From assembly GCA_041395945.1 (NCBI GenBank), contig JAWKZN010000001.1, forward strand, positions 1,612,001 through 1,676,000: 64,000 nt of DNA. Direction: 5' to 3'. Position numbers and translations under genes: made by a program. The DNA comes from Pseudomonadales bacterium (GTDB lineage Bacteria > Pseudomonadota > Gammaproteobacteria > Pseudomonadales > Azotimanducaceae). The notes under the pieces are model-generated. The model was not told where the DNA came from. It worked only from the letters and a program-made list of their open reading frames with translations, and did no database searches. This document shows, piece by piece, positions 32,418-41,420 of the stretch (the first letter of the stretch is position 1; each line of letters starts with the position of its first letter).

Positions 32418-33321
32418 TCACTGCCTGCACGGCACCCGCGAAGCGCGGCGCCCCGAGCACGAAGAGAAACTCATATGCGGCATCCGCAGCCAGTGCCCGG
32501 GTATCCATGTTTTCCAGGATGTAGACACCGTGCCTGGCCAGCAACTCGACATGCACAGGAAACGCCTGGGCAGGATCCTCGTGGGGTATGGCCTCCACCG
32601 CCCAGGTATCCGAACCCACTGCTACCACGCCCAGCCCGGCAAGATAGCGCGCACCTTCCACACCGAGTCCGGGTTCACCGTTCATGAAGGCGGCATTGTC
32701 TACACCGACAAGATTCAGCCAGCCGGTGTGAAACAGCACCACATCACCTTTGCGCAGACTGATGCCCTGGGCGCTGGCCGCAGCATCGATGGCTGCCCGG
32801 TTGAATGCTGTGCCCGCCGCAACCGGTGACTGTCCCAGATGCCTGGCCATGTCCAGCAGCACACCACGGCTAACGATGGGCGGCAGGGCGTCCACGTTGA
32901 GTCGGGTCAGCCCTGTGGTGGTCACGAAGTCCTGGGCGCGCAGACCGTTGTAGTAACGGTGCTCCGTGCCCAGATGGCCCAGCCCGTCGAGCTGGCTGCC
33001 GATGCCCATCCAGGTGAAGAGCAGATCGTCGTTGTAGGTCGCCCGATTGCTGCCCAGCATGGTGCCCGTACCATCCGGCGGCTGCAGCACGGTCATCGAG
33101 TAGCGGCGCGGTGGATAAGCGGGTGAGTCCGGACCGGTGACCACGCCCAGCGCATAGGTTTTGCCGGTCCGCACCAGACGCGCTGCGTCGACCACAGCCC
33201 CGGGAGACAGATTGTTGATCGCACCCAGGGTGTCGTCGGCGCCATAGCGGGACGGATACCAGTCGGCGGCCCAGGTGGCGCTGGCACACAGCAGGGTCAA
33301 CAGCAGCACTACAGTTCTCAT
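32395..33321 (-). CDS. Exported cyclase-family metal hydrolase (kynurenine formamidase-like fold)
   Basis: A 308-residue protein with a signal peptide ending near 'CASATWA' and a cyclase/formamidase-family domain. The metal-binding region appears as 'GSQLDGLGHLGTEH', the variant seen in the branch of this family with a D-G-L-G-H core, and 'GDVVLFHTGW' follows as expected. Family members hydrolyse N-formylkynurenine or related ring substrates; the export signal makes a tryptophan role uncertain. ATG at 33321 has GGGGGAG upstream. A divergent gap of about 294 bases separates it from the next gene. Confidence 0.88.
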   Translation of the reverse strand: MRTVVLLLTLLCASATWAADWYPSRYGADDTLGAINNLSPGAVVDAARLVRTGKTYALGVVTGPDSPAYPPRRYSMTVLQPPDGTGTMLGSNRATYNDDLLFTWMGIGSQLDGLGHLGTEHRYYNGLRAQDFVTTTGLTRLNVDALPPIVSRGVLLDMARHLGQSPVAAGTAFNRAAIDAAASAQGISLRKGDVVLFHTGWLNLVGVDNAAFMNGEPGLGVEGARYLAGLGVVAVGSDTWAVEAIPHEDPAQAFPVHVELLARHGVYILENMDTRALAADAAYEFLFVLGAPRFAGAVQAVINPVAIR

Positions 33322-33615
33322 CGAATCCACTCCCCCGTTTAAAGTCACAGCAGTCTAAGGAGACTCTGAACAGGTATCCACGATTCCGCGGATAGGAATG
33401 GCGCAAGGCAGCGGCCAGGGCTGAAAAAATGCGGGATCCCGGCCTGTGGTCGAACCACCTGGCAAACAGGGTTGACAGTCCGCTCGACCCTGAACTGACA
33501 CCTCGATCACACAATCTCCCGAAATCCTTGGTCAGACTCCTTCTCGAGGTCTAACAACGGCAGAGCGTCCGGGGATATCTGATCAGGCGTTCGCTGGGGA
33601 CAGAGGGAGTTAAGA

Positions 33616-35148
33616 ATGGAAGATCTGTTGATGGTGACAGACAGTCTCGCGCTGTCTGTGTCGATCTGGTCGATCCTGGGCGTTTGCGCCCTCTACTTCG
33701 GGCGCGTACCGGCACACCACGCGCTGCTTGCACTGGTGCGGCTCGGTCATAACGCGCTGCGGCTGACGGCCCAGGCCGTGCTCAGTGCCCGCAACAGCCT
33801 GGCTCATCGGAATCGGGAGGTGCTGCTCGTCCAGGGTCGGGAAGCCAAAGAGCGACTCATCTCCCGGGAATTCGAACGCATCACCGACACGGTACACCGG
33901 GATCTCGCGCGCTACCCGGAAACCCAGCGGATGCTGGCGGAAACCACTGCGCGCATCGATGAGGATCACCTCAACAGCACCGAAGTGCCCCAGGAGGTAC
34001 CCGGCTGGAGCAAGGCGGTGGAAGCCGTCGCCCGGGTCACGACCAAGGCGGATCCGTCCGTGCAGGTCGTCCTCGAGGCCATCCACAAGTCCCTGGAGAA
34101 AGCCGAGGCCCGCTCCCTGTCTGCCTACCGGATCGCCAGCCGGGAACGCCACCGGCTGCTGTCCCGCATGAGGCCCGCCTGGACCGGCCTGCAGCGCACC
34201 CTCACCCGCATGGAGCGCGCGGTGGACTCCATTCTCGAGCGTGCCCGCAGTATCGATCGCCACATGGACGAGTACCGGGAGATCGTCAAGGGCACCGATC
34301 ATGCGGTGCAGGCGCTGTCAACTTCTGCACTCGTACAGTTCGCGGTGGCCTCACTTGTCATCCTCATCGCGGTAGGAGGTGCTGTCATCAACTTCTCGCT
34401 GATCGCCCGGCCCATGAGCGAGATGGTTGGCGGCACGAGCTATATCGGCCCTTATCAGAGCGCGGACATCGCCGCGCTGGTGATCATCCTGGTGGAAATT
34501 TCCATGGGCCTGTTCCTCATGGAATCGCTGCGGATCACCCGCCTGTTTCCGGTGATCGCGGCACTGCCGGACAGGACCCGCATCATCATGGCGTGCGTCT
34601 CACTCACCCTGCTGACCACACTCGCCAGTGTGGAGGCGGGGCTGGCCTATATGCGCGAGGTACTGCTGCAGGACGAACTTGCGACCGCTTCCGCTCTGCG
34701 TGGAGGCGAAGCACTGATCATGACCAATGAGGCGCTGTGGATCACCACCGCCGCTCAGATGGGTCTGGGCTTTATTCTGCCCTTCGCCCTCACCTTCGTG
34801 GCGATTCCGCTGGAGACCTTCGTGCAGACACTGCGCCATGTGCTGGGCCTGGTCGCCATGGGGATACTGAATCTGTTGGCGCTTGCCCTGCGGGTAACCG
34901 GCAATCTCCTGCGTCAGATCGGCGTGCTGTGTCTGCATCTCTACGATCTGATCATCTTCGCGCCGCTGTGGATTGAAGATCGGCTCGGTGCCCGACGGCA
35001 GCGCCAGGCGCAGGCCGAAGCCGCACGGGAACCGGCGGCATCCGAAATCACCGGGGCAGACAACTCAGCGAACCCCATCCGGCAGCCCACCATCGAGCCG
35101 TCGCCGATGGGACACCGGGCGTTCACCTACGGAGGCAATCCGGCATGA
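33616..35148 (+). CDS. Large membrane protein with coiled-coil region, unknown family
   Basis: A 510-residue protein I do not recognise. It has one membrane helix near the N-terminus (about 11-29), a long charged helical region (about 55-230) likely to form coiled coils, and then four to five membrane helices (about 236-263, 284-304, 322-346, 374-400, 405-430). The C-terminal 55 residues are polar and probably disordered. It is joined by an ATGA overlap to a VWA-like lipoprotein gene, implying a two-part envelope system. Confidence 0.8.
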   Translation: MEDLLMVTDSLALSVSIWSILGVCALYFGRVPAHHALLALVRLGHNALRLTAQAVLSARNSLAHRNREVLLVQGREAKERLISREFERITDTVHRDLARYPETQRMLAETTARIDEDHLNSTEVPQEVPGWSKAVEAVARVTTKADPSVQVVLEAIHKSLEKAEARSLSAYRIASRERHRLLSRMRPAWTGLQRTLTRMERAVDSILERARSIDRHMDEYREIVKGTDHAVQALSTSALVQFAVASLVILIAVGGAVINFSLIARPMSEMVGGTSYIGPYQSADIAALVIILVEISMGLFLMESLRITRLFPVIAALPDRTRIIMACVSLTLLTTLASVEAGLAYMREVLLQDELATASALRGGEALIMTNEALWITTAAQMGLGFILPFALTFVAIPLETFVQTLRHVLGLVAMGILNLLALALRVTGNLLRQIGVLCLHLYDLIIFAPLWIEDRLGARRQRQAQAEAAREPAASEITGADNSANPIRQPTIEPSPMGHRAFTYGGNPA

Positions 35149-35792
35149 AGTACAGTGCAGCCCTCTTACTCCTGACCTGGCTGATCCTTACCGGCTGTGG
35201 CGAACGGCCCAACCATGCCACCGGCGTGTACATGCTGCTGGATACGTCGGGAACCTACACCGAGGAGATCGACAAGGCCCAGCAGATCATCAACTACACC
35301 TTGTCCAAGCTGAATCCCGGCGACTCATTCGCGGTGGCGCGAATCGACACTGCCAGTTTCAGTGAGAAGGACATCGTCGCCAAAGTAACCTTCGACGACC
35401 GCCCGAGCACGGCCAACGGTCAGAAGCGCCAGTTCCAGGAACATGTGAACCGGTTCGTGCACGAAGTGCACGGCTCACCCTACACGGACATCTCGGGCGG
35501 GCTGCTGCAGGCACTCGAATACCTGACAGAAAAATCACCGGGCAGAAAGACCATATTCATATTCTCCGATCTCAAGGAAGATCTGGCAGAAGGCTTCATC
35601 AGAGATTTCTCGATGACCTTTACCGACGTGCACGTGGTGGCGATGAATGTCACCAAGCTGCGCTCCGACAATGTCGATCCCCGGGAGTATCTCGACCGGC
35701 TGGCCTACTGGCAGAGTCGCATTGAGCAGTCCGGCGGACGCTGGCAGGTGATCAACGATCTGGATCGGCTCGAAAAACTCTTTACGAGCTGA
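35145..35792 (+). CDS. VWA-like lipoprotein
   Basis: A 215-residue lipoprotein: the signal ends 'LILTGC' with Cys18 as lipidation site. The mature part resembles a von Willebrand factor A domain with a metal-ion-dependent adhesion site: Asp33-x-Ser35-x-Thr37 ('LLDTSGTYT'), Thr114 in 'SPYTDISGG' and Asp142 in 'IFIFSDLKED'. VWA domains bind protein partners through a metal. It is translationally coupled to the membrane protein upstream and ends exactly next to the convergent decarboxylase gene. Specific function unknown. Confidence 0.8.
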   Translation: MKYSAALLLLTWLILTGCGERPNHATGVYMLLDTSGTYTEEIDKAQQIINYTLSKLNPGDSFAVARIDTASFSEKDIVAKVTFDDRPSTANGQKRQFQEHVNRFVHEVHGSPYTDISGGLLQALEYLTEKSPGRKTIFIFSDLKEDLAEGFIRDFSMTFTDVHVVAMNVTKLRSDNVDPREYLDRLAYWQSRIEQSGGRWQVINDLDRLEKLFTS

Positions 35793-38039
35793 TCAGACAC
35801 GCACGCAGTCCACGAAGAGCCGGCTCTCACCGCCGACCTTTTCTTCGACCAGCCCGTGTATGTCGGTGCCGAAACCGGGGAAGCGTCGGTTGAATACACG
35901 CGCGAAGCGCAGATAGTCGACGATTGTTCTGTTGAAACGCTCGCCTGGAATCAGCAGCGGTATCCCCGGCGGATAGGGGGTGAGCAGAACACTGGTGATA
36001 CGCCCTTCGAGTTCGTCGATGGGCACCCGGTCTATCTCCCGATGGGCCATCTTGGCGAATGCATCTGCCGGCTTCATCACCGGTTCCATCTCCGACATGT
36101 ACATGTCGGTAGTCAGATGCGCCACATCGTACTCGGTATAGATCGAGTGGATCTCCTCACAGAGGTCACGCAGGCCGGTGAGTTCATACTGGGGATATTT
36201 GGCCACGAACAGCGGCAGCACCCGCCACAGGGGCTGGTTGGAATCGTAATCATCCTTGAACTGCTGCAGTTCGGTCACCAGGGTATTCCAGCGTCCCTTG
36301 GTGATACCGATCGTAAACATGATGAAGAAGGAGTACAGCCCCGTCTTCTCGACGATGATCCCGTGTTCGGCCAGGTATTTGGTGACGATGGCGGCGGGAA
36401 TACCGGTCTCTGAGAAGTCACCATCCACATCGAGACCGGGTGTGATCACCGTGGCCTTGATCGGATCCAGCATGTTGAATCCTTCTGCCAGATCACCGAA
36501 GCCATGCCAGCGTTCGTTCGCATGCAGCATCCATTCTTCCCGGGATCCCACGCCTTCCTCTGCCAGATGTTCCGGACCCCAGACCTTGAACCACCAGGAA
36601 TCGCCGAATTCATCATCCACCTTGCGCATCGCGCGCCGGAAGTCCAGCGCCTCCCGGATGGATTCCTCTACCAGTGCCTTGCCACCCGGCGGCTCCATCA
36701 TGGCCGCGGCCACATCGCAGGACGCAATGATCGAATACTGCGGACTCGTGGACATGTGCATCAGATAGGCTTCGTTGAAGCTGTACCGGTCGAGCTTCCG
36801 GGTCTGGGATTCCTGCACCAGGATCTGTGACGCCTGGGACAGACCCGCCAGCAGTTTGTGTGTCGACTGGGTGGCGAACACCATCGACTCTCTGCACAGC
36901 TCACGATCGCGCCCGATGGCGTGCATGCCGTGATAGAACTCGTGGAAGGTGGCGTGGGGCAACCAGGCCTCGTCGAACATCAGTGTATCGACCTTGCCAT
37001 CGAGCAGGGATTTGATTTCATCGACGTTGTAGAGCACCCCATCGTAGGTGCTCTGGGTGATGGTCAGAACCCGCGGCTTACCCTTTAGACCTTTGGCGCA
37101 GGGGTTCGCCGCGATCTTCTTCGCGATCGCGGCAGGTTCGAATTCGCTCTTGGGAATCGGTCCGATGATGCCGTAGTGATTGCGGGTCGGCATCAGGAAC
37201 ACGGGCACCGCACCGGTCATGATGATTGAGTGCAATACGCTCTTGTGGCAGTTGCGGTCGACAACCACGATGTCGTCCGGGGCCACCGTCGAATGCCAGA
37301 CGATCTTGTTCGACGTCGAAGTGCCGTTGGTCACGAAATAGAGATGATCAGCGCCAAAGATGCGCGCAGCATTGCGCTCCGAAGCTGCCACCGGGCCTGT
37401 GTGGTCGAGCAGCTGGCCGAGTTCGTCCACCGCATTGCAGACATCGGCACGCAGCATGTTCTCACCGAAGAACTGGTGGAACATCCGCCCGACCGGGCTC
37501 TTCAGAAACGCGACACCGCCGGAATGACCGGGACAGTGCCAGGAATAGGAGCCATCCTGTGCGTACTGGGTAAGTGCTTTGAAGAAAGGCGGGGCGAGGC
37601 TGTCGAGATACTTCTTCGATTCCCGGATGATCATCCGGGCGACGAATTCCGGGGTGTCTTCGAACATGTGAATGAAACCGTGGAGTTCCCGCAGCACATC
37701 GTTGGGAATGTGCCGGGAAGTGCGGGTTTCGCCATGCAGGAAGATCGGGATATCGGCATTACGGAAACGGATCTCTTCAACAAAGGCTCTCAGCTGGGCG
37801 ACCGGACTGCCTTCTACAGTGTCCGGATCGCTGAATTCCTCATCGTCGATGGAGAGGATGAAGCCCCCTGCCCGGGACTGCTGCTGGGCGAAGCTCGACA
37901 GATCCACGTAGCTCGTCACCCCCAGCGTTTCGACGCCAGCCTCCTCGATTGCCGCTGCGAGCGCACGAATCCCCAGACCACTGGCATTCTCCGAGCGGAA
38001 GTCTTCGTCGATGATGACAATCGGATACTGAAAACGCAT
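35793..38039 (-). CDS. Orn/Lys/Arg decarboxylase, biodegradative type, PLP-dependent
   Basis: A 748-residue decarboxylase with the three-part layout of the inducible arginine/lysine/ornithine enzymes: an N-terminal receiver-like wing domain ('YPIVIIDEDFRSENASG'), a PLP core ('WHCPGHSGGVAF', 'DRNCHKSVLHSI', and the PLP lysine in 'QSTHKLLAGLSQ') and a C-terminal domain. Overall spacing is closest to AdiA-type arginine decarboxylase, but substrate cannot be fixed. It consumes a proton to make a polyamine or diamine, for acid resistance or polyamine supply. ATG at 38039 is preferred because AGGAAG lies upstream. No antiporter gene is adjacent. Confidence 0.93.
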   Translation of the reverse strand: MRFQYPIVIIDEDFRSENASGLGIRALAAAIEEAGVETLGVTSYVDLSSFAQQQSRAGGFILSIDDEEFSDPDTVEGSPVAQLRAFVEEIRFRNADIPIFLHGETRTSRHIPNDVLRELHGFIHMFEDTPEFVARMIIRESKKYLDSLAPPFFKALTQYAQDGSYSWHCPGHSGGVAFLKSPVGRMFHQFFGENMLRADVCNAVDELGQLLDHTGPVAASERNAARIFGADHLYFVTNGTSTSNKIVWHSTVAPDDIVVVDRNCHKSVLHSIIMTGAVPVFLMPTRNHYGIIGPIPKSEFEPAAIAKKIAANPCAKGLKGKPRVLTITQSTYDGVLYNVDEIKSLLDGKVDTLMFDEAWLPHATFHEFYHGMHAIGRDRELCRESMVFATQSTHKLLAGLSQASQILVQESQTRKLDRYSFNEAYLMHMSTSPQYSIIASCDVAAAMMEPPGGKALVEESIREALDFRRAMRKVDDEFGDSWWFKVWGPEHLAEEGVGSREEWMLHANERWHGFGDLAEGFNMLDPIKATVITPGLDVDGDFSETGIPAAIVTKYLAEHGIIVEKTGLYSFFIMFTIGITKGRWNTLVTELQQFKDDYDSNQPLWRVLPLFVAKYPQYELTGLRDLCEEIHSIYTEYDVAHLTTDMYMSEMEPVMKPADAFAKMAHREIDRVPIDELEGRITSVLLTPYPPGIPLLIPGERFNRTIVDYLRFARVFNRRFPGFGTDIHGLVEEKVGGESRLFVDCVRV

Positions 38040-38306
38040 ACGGGCTTCCTGAGTCTGCGGGTTGAGGGGCTGCGGAGGTACGGGAACCATCGATGACTCC
38101 GCTGGCCGGCAGTATACGCACTTGACCGGCAGGTCCAAGGGCGCGGCTGGGGACTGGCACGCACGCTGACTACGTTGCACCTCTCAGCAAGGTAACCAAC
38201 ATTGCCTTCGAGGTGCGTCCTGCCAGCCCGCGTGCCAGAGCCTCTGAGCTTTCGAGACTTCTTCAGCAGCCTGCTAGAATAGCGACCCTTTGACCAGGAC
38301 CAAGCA

Positions 38307-39245
38307 GTGAGCCAGCAGCATCATCGTCTGATCGTTCTCGGATCCGGTCCAGCGGGCTACACGGCCGCTCTCTATGCCGCCCGTGCGAACCTGAAGCCCG
38401 CCCTGATCACGGGCATCGAGGTGGGGGGTCAGCTCACCACCACCACCGAAGTCGAGAACTGGCCCGGTGGCCACGCCGACCTGCAGGGACCCGAACTCAT
38501 GCAGCAGATGGCCGAACACGTGGCACGCTTCGATGCAGTGCTGGTGAACGACCACATCCACACCGCCAGTCTCGGCGTGCAGCCCTTCGAGCTGATCGGC
38601 GATGCGGGCACCTATACCTGCGATGCGCTGATCATTGCAACGGGTGCTTCGGCGAAGTATCTGGGCCTGCCCTCGGAGGAGGCATTCAAGGGTCGCGGCG
38701 TGAGCGCCTGCGCCACCTGCGACGGCTTCTTTTACCGGAACCAGGAAGTCGCAGTGATCGGTGGCGGCAACACGGCTGTGGAAGAAGCGCTCTATCTCTC
38801 CAACATCTGCAGCAAGGTCTATCTGGTGCATCGCCGCGATGAACTGCGTGCCGAAAAAATTCTGCAGGATCGCCTGTTTGCGCGGGACAACATCGAGCCG
38901 GTGTGGAACCACAATCTGCTCGAAGTACTCGGCAATGAAAGTGGCGTGACCGGCATCCGCATCGTCGATAAGGCGGGTAACGAACGCAAGATCCCGCTGA
39001 TGGGTGTATTCATCGCCATCGGACACCACCCGAATACCGACCTCTTCACCGGTCAGCTCGATATGGCAGGCGGTTACATCCGCATCCGCAGCGGTAACGA
39101 AGGTGGCGCCACAGCAACCAGTGTGCCGGGTGTGTTCGCCGCAGGCGACGTGGCTGACCACGTTTACCGCCAGGCCATTACCTCGGCGGGTTTCGGCTGC
39201 ATGGCCGCTCTGGACGCGGAGAAATATTTCGACGCGATGGACTGA
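38307..39245 (+). CDS. trxB: Thioredoxin reductase
   Basis: A 312-residue NADPH-dependent flavoprotein that reduces thioredoxin. It has the FAD-binding 'VLGSGPAGYTAALYAARA', the NADPH-binding 'VIGGGNTAVEEAL' and 'VHRRDELRA', the redox motif C-A-T-C in 'SACATCDGFF', and 'GVFAAGDVAD'. Length and order match bacterial TrxB. It starts with GTG at 38307 and is divergent from the decarboxylase gene. Confidence 0.97.
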   Translation: MSQQHHRLIVLGSGPAGYTAALYAARANLKPALITGIEVGGQLTTTTEVENWPGGHADLQGPELMQQMAEHVARFDAVLVNDHIHTASLGVQPFELIGDAGTYTCDALIIATGASAKYLGLPSEEAFKGRGVSACATCDGFFYRNQEVAVIGGGNTAVEEALYLSNICSKVYLVHRRDELRAEKILQDRLFARDNIEPVWNHNLLEVLGNESGVTGIRIVDKAGNERKIPLMGVFIAIGHHPNTDLFTGQLDMAGGYIRIRSGNEGGATATSVPGVFAAGDVADHVYRQAITSAGFGCMAALDAEKYFDAMD

Positions 39246-39253
39246 CGCGGGTC

Positions 39254-39358
39254 AGGAACGCCGCAGTCTTTTTTTTAGGAACGCCGCAGTCTTTTTTTAG
39301 GAACGCCGCAGTCTTTTTTTTAGGAACGCCGCAATCTTTTTTTTAGGAACGCCGCAGG
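39254..39358. repeat. Tandem 22-23-base repeat derived from the end of the adjacent gene
   Basis: Four consecutive units of AGGAACGCCGCAGTC plus seven or eight T (39254-39276, 39277-39298, 39299-39321, 39322-39344), then a partial fifth that forms the end of the beta-hydroxyacid dehydrogenase gene. Unit four has one substitution (AATC for AGTC). Read on the minus strand, each unit repeats the last coding bases of that gene, its TAA stop and an A-run. The array fills the space between trxB and the gene at 39343. It has no hairpin, so it is not a simple terminator. Confidence 0.95.
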
Positions 39359-40236
39359 CGCTGAATCAAGCTGGAGGTGTCCCAGCGGCCGCCGCCGTAG
39401 CTCTGGACGTCGGCGTAGAACTGGTCCACCAGAGCCGTCAATGGCAGGCGTGCTCCCAGCCCACGCGCCGCGCCGAGCGCGATGGCCAGGTCCTTGCGCA
39501 TCCAGTCGACCGCGAAGCCGAAATCAAATTCCTGACTGGCCATGGTCCCGGAGCGGTTATCCATCTGCCAGGACTGGGCGGCACCTTTGGAAATGACGTC
39601 CACTACCGCTTCGAGATCCAGTCCCGCCTGTTCCGCAAAGTGCAGACCTTCAGAGAGTCCCTGCAGCACCCCGGCGATACAGATCTGATTGACCATCTTC
39701 GTCAGCTGGCCGGCTCCCGCATCCCCCATCAGGCGCACGGACTTCGCATAACACTCCAGCACCGGGGCGATACCTTCGAAAATTTCCTGGCGTCCACCCA
39801 CCATCACGGTGAGCTGACCGTTTTCCGCACCGTTCTGTCCGCCGGACACCGGTGCGTCCAGAAACCCCACACCCTTTTTTTCACAGGCGGCTTCCAGTTC
39901 CCGGGCAAGCTCCGCCGATGCGGTGGTGTGATCGACCAGCACGCCCCCTTCGGCCAGACCGGCGAGCACGCCGGTGTCGCCATAGACGACCGAGCGGACA
40001 TCGTCGTCGTTGCCGACACAGACGAATACGATTTCCGCCTTTTCCGCCGCCTCTGCCGGTGTCGCCGCGGCGGCCACCGGCGCCCAGGAAGCAGAACTCG
40101 CATCCACCCAGTTCCGGGCCCGGGCTGCGGTCCGGTTGTATACGGTCACCGGATACTCTTCTTTCGCCAGATGCCCGGCCATGGGATATCCCATGGTTCC
40201 CAGACCCACAAACGCACACTTCTGTTTACTGCCCAC
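39343..40236 (-). CDS. Beta-hydroxyacid dehydrogenase (3-hydroxyisobutyrate dehydrogenase-like)
   Basis: A 297-residue NAD(P)-dependent dehydrogenase: nucleotide-binding 'CAFVGLGTMGYPMAGHL', substrate motif 'DAPVSGGQNGAENGQLTVMVGG' and catalytic Lys in 'GQLTKMVNQICIAG'. It oxidises 3-hydroxyisobutyrate or a similar beta-hydroxyacid. GTG at 40236 is chosen because homology starts there; the longer frame to 40374 adds a low-complexity leader. It lies 83 bases after paaE and may be the last gene of that operon. Its 3' end has been tandemly duplicated. Confidence 0.9.
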   Translation of the reverse strand: MGSKQKCAFVGLGTMGYPMAGHLAKEEYPVTVYNRTAARARNWVDASSASWAPVAAAATPAEAAEKAEIVFVCVGNDDDVRSVVYGDTGVLAGLAEGGVLVDHTTASAELARELEAACEKKGVGFLDAPVSGGQNGAENGQLTVMVGGRQEIFEGIAPVLECYAKSVRLMGDAGAGQLTKMVNQICIAGVLQGLSEGLHFAEQAGLDLEAVVDVISKGAAQSWQMDNRSGTMASQEFDFGFAVDWMRKDLAIALGAARGLGARLPLTALVDQFYADVQSYGGGRWDTSSLIQRLRRS

Positions 40237-40242
40237 ACCTGA

Positions 40243-40285
40243 TCCTTTTTTTGTTTCCAGTCTGTTTCCGGTCCGTTTCCGGACT
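40243..40285. repeat. Short GGAAAC repeats between paaE and the dehydrogenase gene
   Basis: On the minus strand the segment holds three spaced copies of (C/T)GGAAAC at roughly 10-11-base intervals followed by an A-run, just before the GTG start of the dehydrogenase gene. The purine-rich character resembles the tracts at 10811-10940 and near 47780-47850. Confidence 0.55.
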
Positions 40286-40286
40286 G

Positions 40287-40316
40287 CCACGGGCCAGCCT
40301 GCAGGATTTCCCGTGG
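40287..40316 (-). other. Hairpin (7-base perfect stem) just after paaE
   Basis: CCACGGG at 40287-40293 and CCCGTGG at 40310-40316 form a perfect 7-base stem with a 16-base loop, starting three bases beyond the paaE stop codon. No T-run follows on the minus strand, so it is more likely an RNA-stability or attenuation hairpin between paaE and the dehydrogenase than a terminator. Confidence 0.5.
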
Positions 40317-40319
40317 CGC

Positions 40320-41420
40320 TCAGACGCTGTCGTAGTCCACCACCAGCGTGGGTGTGACCGCCCTGGATTGACACACCAGCACGAATCCCGCCTCGACTTC
40401 CCAGTCTTCGAGCGCGTAATTCTGCGCCATCTCCACCTCACCCTCCACAATCCGCGCGCGACAGGTGGAGCAGACGCCACCACAGCAGGAGTAAGGCAGA
40501 TCCAGCCCGGCGGCCAGCCCGGCGCTGAGGACGCTGTCCGTGGTGGTGGTGGCGAACGTCCGCCGCCTGCCACCCATCACGATGGTTACGGCGACTTCGC
40601 TCCCCTCCTCGACTGCCGTGCTCGCCGGTTGCTCTGCAGCGGCACCCGACAGGGATCTCTGCCCCTGTGCTGTGGTCGTGAAGGACTCCCAGTGAATGCG
40701 ATCCCCTGCAACGCCATTCGCCTGCAGTACAGATTGCAGGCTGCCATCCTGCACCGAAGGCACACAGACGAAGCACTCATCGAATGCCGGTGCACGGGGA
40801 TACAGCGTCATGAAATCCTGCAGTCGCGCGGCGTCGATTCGGCCATTGAAACGGCTCTGTGCCTGGGGCTCCCGACTCATGAAGAAATACAGGCTGAGGC
40901 GGGCGAGAAACCGGTCCTTGAGTGCGAGCACCTCCTCCCGGCACAGCATGCGCGCCGTATCCCTGTTGCCATAGAGCAGCGTGCAGGTGCAGTCCGGTTC
41001 CTGCTCCAGCTTGGCACGCAGCAGAGCAAGTACCGGTGTGATGCCGGACCCCGCCGCCACCATCAGGTAGGCCCTTGGACCCTTTCCCGTAAGCCGACTC
41101 TGGAAGCTGCCCGTCGGCGGCATCACTTCGAGCAGGTCGCCGGGTTCCACTACGTCAGACAGATACCGTGACATGGCGCCAGCCGGTTCAGTGCGCACCG
41201 CGATCTCCACCGTCTGCCCGACCACCGGGCAAATCAGGGAGTAGGTGCGTCGGACCTCTGCGCCCGCGATCCGGGCGCGCACGACAATGTGCTGGCCCGG
41301 CAGACCCTGGTAGAGCGACTGCAGCTCACGGGGCACTGCGATAGTGATGAGGGTTCCGGCGTTACCCGAGGGGCGCTTGCTGCGGACCTGCAATGCATGA
41401 AAGGCACGTTCGATCACCAT
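40320..41420 (-). CDS. paaE: Phenylacetyl-CoA epoxidase reductase subunit
   Basis: A 366-residue iron-sulfur flavoprotein: a ferredoxin-reductase domain (FAD/NADPH) at residues about 5-240 ('RRTYSLICPV', 'MVAAGSGITPVLALL') and a C-terminal plant-type [2Fe-2S] ferredoxin domain with C-x4-C-x2-C and a distant Cys ('LPYSCCGGVCSTCRA' and 'FVLVCQSR'). It passes electrons from NADPH to the PaaA diiron site. It overlaps paaC by seven bases; paaD, usually between them, is absent. Confidence 0.95.
   Translation of the reverse strand: MVIERAFHALQVRSKRPSGNAGTLITIAVPRELQSLYQGLPGQHIVVRARIAGAEVRRTYSLICPVVGQTVEIAVRTEPAGAMSRYLSDVVEPGDLLEVMPPTGSFQSRLTGKGPRAYLMVAAGSGITPVLALLRAKLEQEPDCTCTLLYGNRDTARMLCREEVLALKDRFLARLSLYFFMSREPQAQSRFNGRIDAARLQDFMTLYPRAPAFDECFVCVPSVQDGSLQSVLQANGVAGDRIHWESFTTTAQGQRSLSGAAAEQPASTAVEEGSEVAVTIVMGGRRRTFATTTTDSVLSAGLAAGLDLPYSCCGGVCSTCRARIVEGEVEMAQNYALEDWEVEAGFVLVCQSRAVTPTLVVDYDSV

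Noticed and set aside
39254..39358. CRISPR-like array
   Set aside because: Units are directly adjacent with no unique spacers and derive from the neighbouring gene end.
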